DNA of 11,182 nt from the NCBI GenBank assembly GCA_900549045.1, contig URNE01000034.1, positions 1-11,182 of the forward strand, in the 5' to 3' direction. The notes under the pieces were generated by a model. That model was not told the origin of the DNA. It searched no databases and was given only the letters and a program-made list of their open reading frames with translations. Below, piece by piece: positions 1 to 8,300 of the stretch (positions are counted from its first letter, which is position 1; every line of letters starts with the position of its first letter). Made by a program: the position numbers and the translations under genes. Source of the stretch: an uncultured bacterium. Its GTDB lineage: Bacteria; Verrucomicrobiota; Lentisphaeria; Victivallales; UBA1829.

Positions 1-5
1 GCAGT

Positions 6-2669
6 ATGGCCAGTCAGGAAATGCCGAAAGCTTACGAATCGGCGGAAATCGAACAGAAATGGTATGCCTGGTGGGAGAACAACGGACTCTTCCGCGGGAA
101 ACCGAATCCGGATAAGAAACCCTATTCCATCGTCATTCCCCCGCCGAACGTGACGGGCATCCTCACCATGGGACACGTCCTCAACAACACGCTCCAGGAC
201 ATTCTCATGCGCTGGCACCGCATGGAAGGCTATGAGTGCTGCTGGTTCCCCGGAACCGACCACGCCGGAATTGCAACCGAAGCCCGCGTGGCGAAAGAAC
301 TCCGCAAAACCGAAAACATCGGCCGCGACGATCTGGGCCGCGACGAGTTCATCAAGCGTGTCTGGGAATGGAAGGCCAAATACGGCGGAACCATTATCCG
401 CCAGCTCCGCAAACTCGGCGCCTCCTGCGACTGGGAGCGCGAGCGTTTCACCATGGACGAAGGCCTCAGCCGCGCCGTCCGCAAAGTCTTCGTTCAGCTC
501 TACAACAAGGGGTACATCTATCGCGGACGCCGCATGATCAACTGGTGTCCCGTTTCCAAGACCGCCCTTTCCGATGAAGAGGTGATCTACAAGGACGAGG
601 CGGGCAAATTCTATCACTTCCGCTATCCGCTGACCGACGGTTCCGGTTATCTCGTGGTCGCCACGACCCGTCCGGAAACCATGTTCGGCGACACCGCGGT
701 GGCGGTCAATCCGGAAGATCCGCGCTACAAGCACCTTATCGGCAAGACCGTTCACCTTCCGCTCACCGACCGCGAAATCCCGATCATCGGCGACGAACAT
801 GCCGATCCTGAAAAGGGTACCGGCTGCGTGAAGATCACTCCAGCCCACGACCCGAACGACTTCCAGGTCGGTCTCCGCCATAATCTTGAGTTCATCAATG
901 TCATGGACAAGACCGCTCATCTCAACGCGAAAGCCGGAAAAGAGTTCGAAGGCATGGACCGTTTCGAGGCGCGCAAGCTCATCGTGGAAAAACTCGAAGC
1001 GCAGGGACTCCTTGAGAAGATCGAGGATCTCACTCACGCGGTCGGCTACTCCGAGCGCGGCGGCGTGCCGATCGAACCCATGCTCAGCGAACAGTGGTTC
1101 GTCAGGATGGGCGAACTCGCCAAGCCCGCAATCGAAGCGGTCCGCAACGGCGACATCAAATTCTATCCCGAACGCTGGACAAAAACCTATTTCCATTGGA
1201 TGGAAGGCATCAAAGACTGGTGCATCAGCCGTCAGATCTGGTGGGGACACCGCATTCCGGCATGGTACCGCGGCGATGAAACGTACGTCGGCGAAGTGCC
1301 CCCGCAGGGCGAAGGCTGGGTGCAGGAGGAGGACGTCCTCGACACCTGGTTCAGCTCCTGGCTCTGGCCGTTCTCCATCATGGGCTGGCCCGACAAGACT
1401 CCCGAACAGGATTATTTCTATCCGACCAACGACCTCGTGACCGGACCCGACATCATCTTCTTCTGGGTCGCCCGCATGATCATGGCCGGCTTTGAATTCA
1501 AGGGAAAACTCCCGTTCTCCAACGTCTACTTCACGAGCATCATCCGCGACGATCTCGGACGCAAGCTCAGCAAGTCGCTCGGCAACTCCCCCGACCCGCT
1601 CGATGTGATCGCCAAATACGGAGCGGACGCTCTCCGCTTCTCGATCATCTACATCGCCCCGGTCGGCATGGACATCAAGTATTCCAACGAGAAGTGTGAA
1701 ATCGGGCGCAACTTCGCGAACAAGCTCTGGAACGCCTGCCGCTTCCGCCGGATGCAGGGCGAAATCTCCGCAAACTTCTCCTGCGTCGACGATCTCGTCA
1801 AGTCCGGCAAGCTGACCTCCGATGAACAGTGGATGCTCGCCAAGCTCGACGCCTGCGCAATCGACATGAAGAAGTCGCTCGATGAATTCAAGTTCCACCA
1901 GGCGGTTCATGACATCTACGAACTCGTCTGGAGCTCCTTCTGCGACTGGTTCATCGAAGCGTCGAAAGTCCGCTTCAATCTCGGCGGAGAGGCGAAGGAT
2001 CAGGCACTGCGCGTGCTCGACTACGTCCTCTGGAAACTGCTCCGTCTTCTGCATCCGTTCATGCCGTTCATTACGGAGGAACTCGCGCACCAGATGGGCT
2101 TCCTCGGCGAAAACGAAAGCATCATGTATGCCGAATTCCCGCTTCCGATGTCCGTCAAGGAAACTCCGGTTCCGGACGCCGAAAACGTCATCGCGCGCTG
2201 TGAAGCAAAATATGAACTCGTCCGCGCCGGACGCAATCTGCGCGTTTCCTACAACCTCGCACCGGGGAAGAAACTGAACTTCCACGTCAAGGCCGCGGAT
2301 GCCGCGTATGAAGAGTATCTGAAGAACTCCTTCGATTCCCTGAAAGGGCTGCTCAACGCCGCCGATCTCACCGTTTCGCAGGCGGATTATGTCTGCGACG
2401 ACGCTTCCGGCGCTCCCTCGACTCTCGTCGCCGCCGGCGCGATCTTCCTTCCGCTGAAGGGGCTGATCGACGTCGATGCGGAGAAGGCGAAACTGCAAAA
2501 GCAGCAGAAGGAGCTTCAGGGATGGATCAAATCGTCCGAAGCGAAACTTTCGAACGAGCGGTTCATCGCGAAGGCGCCCGCGAAGGTCGTGGAAGAGGCG
2601 AAGACCTATCTTGCCGACCTCAAGGAAAAACTTGCCCGCGTGGAAGAGGCTCTCTCCCGCATGGCGTGA
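6..2669 (+). CDS. valS: Valyl-tRNA synthetase
   Basis: Class I aminoacyl-tRNA synthetase that charges tRNA-Val in the cytoplasm and hydrolyses mischarged Thr-tRNA. The 887 residues match the usual length of bacterial ValS (about 860-950). Visible in order: N-terminal PKAYESAEIEQKWY; the HIGH-type motif PPPNVTGILTMGH ending at His57; FPGTDHAGIATE; a CP1 editing domain around residues 200-330 with TTRPETMFGDTAVAVNP; WCISRQIWWGHRIPAWY; the KMSKS-type motif KLSKS at residues 520-524, followed by GADALRF; an anticodon-binding helical domain; and a C-terminal charged coiled coil from about residue 820, typical of ValS. The start is the first ATG in the window. Only five bases precede it, so its ribosome site cannot be seen, and Met6 is a possible alternative start. 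It ends with TGA, 2 nt before the next start codon, so the two genes are probably cotranscribed. Confidence 0.97.
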   Translation: MASQEMPKAYESAEIEQKWYAWWENNGLFRGKPNPDKKPYSIVIPPPNVTGILTMGHVLNNTLQDILMRWHRMEGYECCWFPGTDHAGIATEARVAKELRKTENIGRDDLGRDEFIKRVWEWKAKYGGTIIRQLRKLGASCDWERERFTMDEGLSRAVRKVFVQLYNKGYIYRGRRMINWCPVSKTALSDEEVIYKDEAGKFYHFRYPLTDGSGYLVVATTRPETMFGDTAVAVNPEDPRYKHLIGKTVHLPLTDREIPIIGDEHADPEKGTGCVKITPAHDPNDFQVGLRHNLEFINVMDKTAHLNAKAGKEFEGMDRFEARKLIVEKLEAQGLLEKIEDLTHAVGYSERGGVPIEPMLSEQWFVRMGELAKPAIEAVRNGDIKFYPERWTKTYFHWMEGIKDWCISRQIWWGHRIPAWYRGDETYVGEVPPQGEGWVQEEDVLDTWFSSWLWPFSIMGWPDKTPEQDYFYPTNDLVTGPDIIFFWVARMIMAGFEFKGKLPFSNVYFTSIIRDDLGRKLSKSLGNSPDPLDVIAKYGADALRFSIIYIAPVGMDIKYSNEKCEIGRNFANKLWNACRFRRMQGEISANFSCVDDLVKSGKLTSDEQWMLAKLDACAIDMKKSLDEFKFHQAVHDIYELVWSSFCDWFIEASKVRFNLGGEAKDQALRVLDYVLWKLLRLLHPFMPFITEELAHQMGFLGENESIMYAEFPLPMSVKETPVPDAENVIARCEAKYELVRAGRNLRVSYNLAPGKKLNFHVKAADAAYEEYLKNSFDSLKGLLNAADLTVSQADYVCDDASGAPSTLVAAGAIFLPLKGLIDVDAEKAKLQKQQKELQGWIKSSEAKLSNERFIAKAPAKVVEEAKTYLADLKEKLARVEEALSRMA

Positions 2670-2671
2670 CG

Positions 2672-4345
2672 ATGAGGACGGAACGGCGGAACATCGGCTG
2701 GTTTCCGGCTGCATGCGCGGCGGTGCTCGTCGCCGCCGCCGTTCTGCGCGTCCTCGCCTTTTCGCCCGGTCTCGAATACGATGAAATCTGGACGTCACGC
2801 AACTATTCCGTGCGCGACGTCTGGACGATTCTCAACGATCTCGCCACGCCGAACAATCATCCGCTGAACTCGCTGTTTGTGAAGTGGACGCTCCTCTTCT
2901 CGGATTCGGCGTGATCGATCCGCTTTCCTTCGTTTTTCGCCGGTCTTGCATCGGTTGCATTGAGCGGCTGGCTTGGATTCCTGCTCTTCCGGTCGCGCCT
3001 GACCGCATTCACCGGAATGGCGCTGACGGCGGCGAATCCCGCGCTGATTCTTTATTCCGTCACCGCGCGCGGCTATTCGATGCAGACTGCGCTGATTCTT
3101 CTGTATGCCGTGTTGACCGTTCTTGCGTACCGGCGCAAATGTCGTCCGGCTCCGCTTCTGATTCCCGTGACCGGCATGCTTGCGGAGCTCTGCCTTTCCA
3201 CCTCCGTACTCTGGCTGTTTCCGATATCCCTGGTTCATTTCACCGCTGAACTTCTGCGGGCGAAACGGAACTGGAAACCGCTGCTTCCGCTGATTGCCGG
3301 ATACACGGTTCTTGCAATCCTGCTGCTCGGCTGGATCGCGTTTCATTACACCGATTTCAAAGCCGGACAGAGCTTCGGGTTCTCCGTTGCCTCGATCAAT
3401 GCGTTTTTCCGTTTTCTGTTTTCCGCTTCCGGCTCGGTCTGCGGCTGGGGCGTGACTGGAACGGCGGCACTGTTTGCGCTGACCGCGCTTCTGTTTGCCT
3501 TGTCCGGCTTTCGCATGAAGTTCCGGATCGGAGGCGTGCTTCTGATTTTTCTTTTCCCGTTTGCCGCGGCTCTTCTGACGCTCGCCGGACCTGCCCGGGT
3601 CTATCTGACCGCCGTCCCCTTCGCCGCTCTGCTGACGGGGCTTCCGCTGCAGCGTCTGTTTTGTTCTATGCGTAGACGCGGTCTGTTTCCGCTTTTCCTT
3701 CTGCTTCCGCTGCTGATCGGCGGATTCTGTTATGCGAATTCCCGCGCCGAGTGGTCCCGTGCAGACTGGATTGAACGTTTCGAGCTCATGAAACGGATTC
3801 CGGCCGACCGTTTTCTCTGCATCTCTGCGACGGGGTCGTATCCGGCGCTCTGGAACAACGGCGACCCGATTGTGCATGACTATCTTTCCCGCTTCTCCGC
3901 GCTGAGGGAGGGTACGCGCTTCGTTCAGATTGATTCTCCGGGCGTCAACGGCATGAACCCGCACGGTTCGGAGGATTCGATTGAACTTGCGGTTCCGGCG
4001 CGGCAGTTGGAGTTCGACGGGATGAAATTCAATTCATACCGTGTTGCGCCGTGTCGCGACGGAGATGTGCCGGACGTCGTTCTGTTGCGTTTCGGAAATC
4101 TTCCGGTCCGCTATTATGTTGAGCTTGTAACGGCGCTTGCGAATTCGGAGTTCGTAGAAAAGGTTCTGATTCTGAACACGTTCTTTGTGAACGCCGCCCA
4201 GCGGATGACGGTTGATTCATCCGTGAACGCGGTTGCGGCTTTGAAAATCCGCCCGGACCTGCCGTCGCACGCGCTTTTCCGGAGATTTTACGCGGCGAAC
4301 CGCGGAAAATTCGATTTTTTCGTTCTTCGCGCGGATTCTGAATAG
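2672..4345 (+). pseudogene. GT-C family membrane glycosyltransferase (ArnT/PMT-like), interrupted by in-frame TGA
   Basis: One reading frame of 558 codons with a TGA at codon 81; both sides continue in the same frame. If read through it would make a 557-residue polytopic inner-membrane glycosyltransferase of the PMT_2/GT39-GT83 kind, which transfers a sugar from a polyprenyl-phosphate donor. The N-terminal part has a membrane helix (about residues 12-30), the first periplasmic-loop acidic pair Asp37-Glu38 in LEYDEIW (the family's catalytic position), and NNHPLNS (residues 61-67). After the stop come about eight hydrophobic segments, the family motif SVTARGYS (about 129-136), and a soluble C-terminal domain of about 200 residues from residue 356. 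The start is ATG 2 nt after valS; a GTG at 2666 overlapping the valS stop is an alternative. No good ribosome site is visible, so translation is probably coupled to valS. The sugar and acceptor cannot be told; lipid A or another envelope glycan would fit the neighbouring lpxA. I call it a pseudogene because TGA is a stop in this genome, but the damage could be very recent or a sequencing error. Confidence 0.8.
2912..2914 (+). other. In-frame TGA (codon 81) interrupting the glycosyltransferase frame
   Basis: The local translation is LLFSDSA-stop-SIRFPSFFAGLASV. In GT39-like proteins the first loop commonly ends as G-D-S-x-W/F-x-x-R-x-P-S, so the stop sits where an aromatic residue is expected. 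A single TGG-to-TGA change explains it. No frameshift is needed. Confidence 0.85.
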
Positions 4346-4370
4346 AAATTTTTGAAAAACATGCTATACT
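4342..4370 (+). promoter_or_regulatory. Extended -10 promoter for the lpxA-like gene
   Basis: TGCTATACT at 4362-4370 combines a TG extension with a near-consensus -10 hexamer (TATACT, 4365-4370). The -35 is poor: ATAGAA or TAGAAA at 4342-4348 at 16-17 bp spacing. A TTGAAA at 4352 lies too close to serve. It falls in the AT-rich 58-bp gap before lpxA, whose ribosome site GGGAG (4391-4395) is 8 nt from the ATG. The promoter would let lpxA be expressed independently of valS and the broken gene. Confidence 0.55.
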
Positions 4371-4403
4371 AACAGAAAAACTTCAGAGAAGGGAGAAAAT
4401 ACA

Positions 4404-5237
4404 ATGGCCATTCATCCTACTGCGATCGTTTCCCCGAAGGCGGAAATCGGCAAGAATGTTGAGATCGGACCCTATACCGTCATTGAAGACGACGTTAAAA
4501 TCGGGGACGATTGTTATATTGACGCGCATGTGAAGATCGGTCAGTACACGACCATCGGTCCGCGCTGCCGCATCTATTTCGGCGTCTACATCGGCGAGCC
4601 GCAGGACCACCGCTTCTACCGCGGAATCCGTTCGTTCGTCGAGATCGGCGCGGATACGGTGCTGCGCGAGTACGTAACCGTGCACCGTCCTCCGTTCGAG
4701 TTCCTCAAGACCGTGATCGGCGATCATGTCCTGCTTCAGGCGTTTGTGCACATTGCGCACGACTGCATGCTTTCGGACCGCGTGACGATTTCGAACCATA
4801 CCGCCCTCAGCGGACACTGTCAGGTCGGACCCGGCGCCGTTATTTCCGGCTATGTCCTGGCGCATCAGTTCACCCGCATCGGCGCACTTGCGATGATCGG
4901 TCCCACCTGTCTGATCGGACAGGACATTCCGCCGTTCTGCATGCTCCGTGAATTCAACTTCATCACCGGACCTAACACGATCGGACTCCGTCGCGCCGGC
5001 TTCTCGAATGAAACGCGTCTTGGAATTCGTCATGCGATCAAGACATTCTTCTTCGAGGGACTCAACGCCAAGAATGCGATTGCGTCCATTGAAGCGGATC
5101 CGAAAGTCAAGGATATTCCGGAAGTCAAGATGTTCTGCGAGTTCGTCAAGGAATCGAAGCGCGGCATCATGCCGGGCAATCCGAAGTTCGTCGGTCTTCC
5201 CGACGACCAGCGTGACGAGCTCGATACGCGCGCATAA
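4404..5237 (+). CDS. lpxA: UDP-N-acetylglucosamine O-acyltransferase (LpxA-like), divergent
   Basis: Predicted first enzyme of lipid A synthesis: moves a 3-hydroxyacyl chain from ACP to UDP-GlcNAc in the cytoplasm, acting as a left-handed beta-helix trimer. The N-terminal two thirds consist of hexapeptide repeats (VEIGPYTVIEDDVKIG and similar). HIAHDC places His119 at the catalytic His125 of E. coli LpxA; SGH (His138) and AHQF (His154) match His144 and His160. GLRRAGFS (194-201) matches the start of the C-terminal helical domain, followed by EVKMFCEFVKESKRGI. At 277 residues it is about 15 longer than E. coli LpxA, owing to a C-terminal tail. Divergent points: the usual HRGT...GGG stretch is replaced by HRPPFEFLKT, and residues aligning with E. 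coli Gly173, Glu200 and Arg205 are Pro167, Ile193 and Ala198. The ATG has a good ribosome site 8 nt upstream, its own promoter, and a terminator after it. It is not next to lpxD, fabZ or lpxB here. A paralogous sugar-nucleotide acyltransferase cannot be excluded. Confidence 0.82.
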   Translation: MAIHPTAIVSPKAEIGKNVEIGPYTVIEDDVKIGDDCYIDAHVKIGQYTTIGPRCRIYFGVYIGEPQDHRFYRGIRSFVEIGADTVLREYVTVHRPPFEFLKTVIGDHVLLQAFVHIAHDCMLSDRVTISNHTALSGHCQVGPGAVISGYVLAHQFTRIGALAMIGPTCLIGQDIPPFCMLREFNFITGPNTIGLRRAGFSNETRLGIRHAIKTFFFEGLNAKNAIASIEADPKVKDIPEVKMFCEFVKESKRGIMPGNPKFVGLPDDQRDELDTRA

Positions 5238-5261
5238 CCGGTTCCCAAACAACGAATGACA

Positions 5262-5297
5262 AAAAAGCGGAGCGCGGACTCCGCTTTTTCTTTTTTC
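5262..5297 (+). terminator. Intrinsic terminator after the lpxA-like gene
   Basis: The inverted repeat AAAAAGCGGAG (5262-5272) / CTCCGCTTTTT (5279-5289) is a perfect 11-bp stem with a 6-nt loop. A T-rich run (TTTTTCTTTTTT, 5285-5296) follows on the plus strand. The A-rich left arm could also let it work weakly on the other strand, but the minus-strand genes end far away. It separates lpxA from the kinase gene. Confidence 0.9.
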
Positions 5298-5318
5298 GCC
5301 GAAAAAAATTTTTCGTGC

Positions 5319-5347
5319 TTGTATTTGTCCGCATTTCAATGTATGAT
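5319..5347 (+). promoter_or_regulatory. Sigma70-type promoter of the kinase gene
   Basis: TTGTAT (5319-5324), a 17-bp spacer and TATGAT (5342-5347) fit the sigma70 consensus in spacing and sequence. It lies in an AT-rich gap directly after the lpxA terminator. The ribosome site GGAG (5363-5366) stands 5 nt before the ATG at 5372. The kinase therefore appears to be transcribed alone. Confidence 0.7.
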
Positions 5348-5371
5348 ATATCTCATTGAACAGGAGAGAGA

Positions 5372-8300
5372 ATGAAGAATTTCGACCCGGGGAAAACACA
5401 GGTTGTCGGCAGCGATACGCGCAAAATTCCGGCGGAGCGGCTTACGGCTTCGCCGAACGAACGCTATCATAACCGGAATGTGATCGGGTCGGGCGGCATG
5501 AAAATAGTCCTGCAGACCGATGACCTCAATGTCGGACGAAGCATCGCGATGGCGATCTCAAAGGACGCTTCGCCGGAAAAACAGCTCCGGTTCCTCGAAG
5601 AGGCGCGCATTACCGCTTCGCTCGAGCATCCGAACATCGTTCCCGTTCATGACATCGGAAGAGGACGGAGCGGCGTGCCTTATTTCACCATGAAGCTGGT
5701 TCGCGGGCTCACCCTCGAACAGATTATCGACGGGTTGAGAAAAAACGATCCGGGACTGCAGAAACGGTTTCCGCTTCATGCCAGGCTCGAAATCTTCCTC
5801 AAAGTCTGCGATGCGATCGCATTCGCCCACTCGCGCGGAATCATTCACCTCGATCTCAAACCCGACAACATCCAGGTCGGCGAGTACGGAGAAGTGCTGG
5901 TGCTCGACTGGGGGATCGCCCGGCGGGTCGGCGATGTGGAACCGGATATCCCTGCTTCCCCGAAACTTTCCGCGTCCGCCGGCGTCACGATGGACGGCGT
6001 CATCCGCGGCACGCCGGACTACATGGCGCCTGAACAGGCGTCCGGTCAGAACAGCCGCCGCGGGCTCTGGACCGATATTTATTCCCTCGGCGCGATTCTT
6101 TATACGCTCATCACTCTGCACACTCCCTATGAAGGACGCTCGATGGAGGAGATCCTCCAGAATGTCATGACGGGCGGCATCACGCCTCTTTCGCTGAAGG
6201 ACGGGCGGCGCGTGCCGGCTCCGCTGGAGTTCATCGTGCTGCGCGCAATGGCGCTCTCTCCGGAACGCCGCTATCCGAGCGTACAGGCGCTCCGCGAAGA
6301 TATTATTGCGTATCAGAACGGCTTTGCGACGGTCGCGGAAAACGCCGGGCTTTCCACTCTGTTTCTGCTCTGGCTGAAACGGAACCGGATTCAGATTTAT
6401 GTCGTCTTCTCCATAGTTCTCACAATCGGAATCGTATTGACGTTCGCCGCCATTCACCTTTATGCCCGGGCGCTCAGCGAGAAGGTGTTCGGACGTTCCG
6501 AGCAGGCGCGGATCGCGGCGGAACGTGCGTTCAGCGGTCTTGAATCGCGCATCCGCCGGGAGAATCTCCGGGAGTGGAAACTTAAATTTTCCGATGATTT
6601 CACAGAGCCCGATTTTACGGACCGCTGGAAGTTTCGGCTGAATCACCGGATTCCGCTCGCAGCCTCGCAGACGCTGCGGTATGTGAAGCCGGGTGCGGAG
6701 GGCATCCGCATTTTTGCGATGGCATATCCCCTCGACATGCTTTCCGGCAATGTGCTGCGTTCGAAAGATTTGCGCATGCTGACGGAGTTTTCCGTCGATG
6801 ACGCCGCCCCGGGCGCGGTCGTGCAGATAACCCTCAACAATACAGGATTCAACGACGGTTATGTGTTCTCCCTTTATCCGCTGGAGAATCCGCATGTGAC
6901 TCTTCACCGCGGACACAGCGAAGAGCTGCTTGCCGAGGCGAAAGCGGCGCATCCGCCCGTAGGGGAGGCCTGGAAGGTCGATGTCATTGTGACGTCCGGA
7001 CCGGAGGGAACCGCTTTGAAAATGAGTGTGCAGGGCAAAGAGGTTCTGCATTTCAGCGAACCGCGCCGGATCAGCGCTCTGCCGGAACGGATGATTCCGG
7101 CGGCGTTCTCGTTCAGCAAATGCGCGGCAACGCTGCGGAGCGTCAAACTCATGACGCTGGGGGCGTCGATGCGCGCGGATATTCTGGATATTGCGGAACA
7201 GCTTCTGCGCAAAGGAACTTTCGCGGCGGCGCAGGAGCTGTTCAACGAAGCGGAGGAATCCGCGACTTCCCCGGAACGGCGCAAACGCGCGGCGGACGGT
7301 CTCCGCACGGCACGCCTGCTTCAGGAATACCGGTCCCGAATTCCGCAGTGGGAGGAGCTGCTCCGGAAGAGCTGGAAGGGGGCGCGGATCCGTTTCAATC
7401 TGGAACATGGCGGTTTTCATCTCTTTGCTTCGGGCGGTTCGGTGCGCGATCTTTCCGCGCTGAAGGACATTCCGGTCAGCGGGCTTACCCTGCTCGATGC
7501 GCAGCCGCAGAGTTTTGAGCCGCTCCGGAGAGGGCGTCTGCGAGTGCTCATCTTGCGCAACTGCCGCATTCCGTCCCCTTCGCCGCTGGCCTCTTTGCCG
7601 CTGGAGACGCTTGTCCTGGACCGGACGCCCGCCGCGAACATAGAGTTCCTGCGGAAGCTGAAGTTGAAACATCTGACTCTGCGCGGCTGCGGGATTGAAT
7701 CGCTTGCCCCGCTCGCCGGAATGAAGATTGAAACGCTCGACGTCAGCCATAACCGCATCCGGAATTTGCGGCCGCTGCTGGGCATGCCGCTGAAATCGCT
7801 TTCGGCGCAGTTCAATGACATCTCTTCGATTCTCCCCCTGTATAAAATGCCGCTGGAGATTCTGAATCTGGCGTGCAACCGCATTGCCGATATCCAGGCG
7901 CTTCACGGACTGCCGCTTCGGAAGCTGGATTTGGCATGCAATGCGGTTGAGGATATTTCCGCGCTTAAGGGCATGCCGCTGGAGGTTTTGGACCTGGCGT
8001 ACAACCGCGTCGAATCGCTAGCGCCTCTGGCGGAGACGGCGGGACTGACGGCGCTTTACCTGGAAAGCAACCGCGTTACCGAGCTCGCGCCGCTCCGGAA
8101 GCTGACGCGGCTGACGGTTCTGGACGCATCGGATAACCGGATTCTTTCCCTGGTTCCGCTGGCGCAATGCCGGATGCTGGCCGATCTCTCGCTTTGCGGG
8201 AACCGGATCCAGGATCTTTCGCCCCTGAAGAACCTGAAGGCGCTCCGCTCGCTGAACTGTTTCGGCAATCCGGTTGCGGAACTTGATCCGCTGAACACCC

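Noticed and set aside
2912..2914. TGA as selenocysteine or as a reassigned Trp codon
   Set aside because: The position is not a redox site. Four genes here use TGA as a true stop, and reading through the valS TGA would add an implausible tail. A nonsense change is simpler.
2795..3964. A 389-codon open frame antisense to the glycosyltransferase
   Set aside because: Low-complexity Arg/Gln/Lys/Gly composition with no motif. The plus strand codes for membrane segments of a known fold.
4352..4357. TTGAAA as a -35 box for the lpxA promoter
   Set aside because: It is only 7 bp from the -10 hexamer; the TG extension makes a -35 less necessary.
4383..5399. A 338-codon open frame antisense to lpxA
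   Set aside because: It crosses the terminator and promoter of the plus strand and has no domain pattern; a shadow of hexapeptide-repeat codons.
5558..7906. A 782-codon open frame antisense to the kinase gene
   Set aside because: It is rich in Arg, Gln and Ala with no recognisable domain, has no promoter or ribosome context, and follows from strong codon bias on the plus strand, where the kinase is unmistakable.
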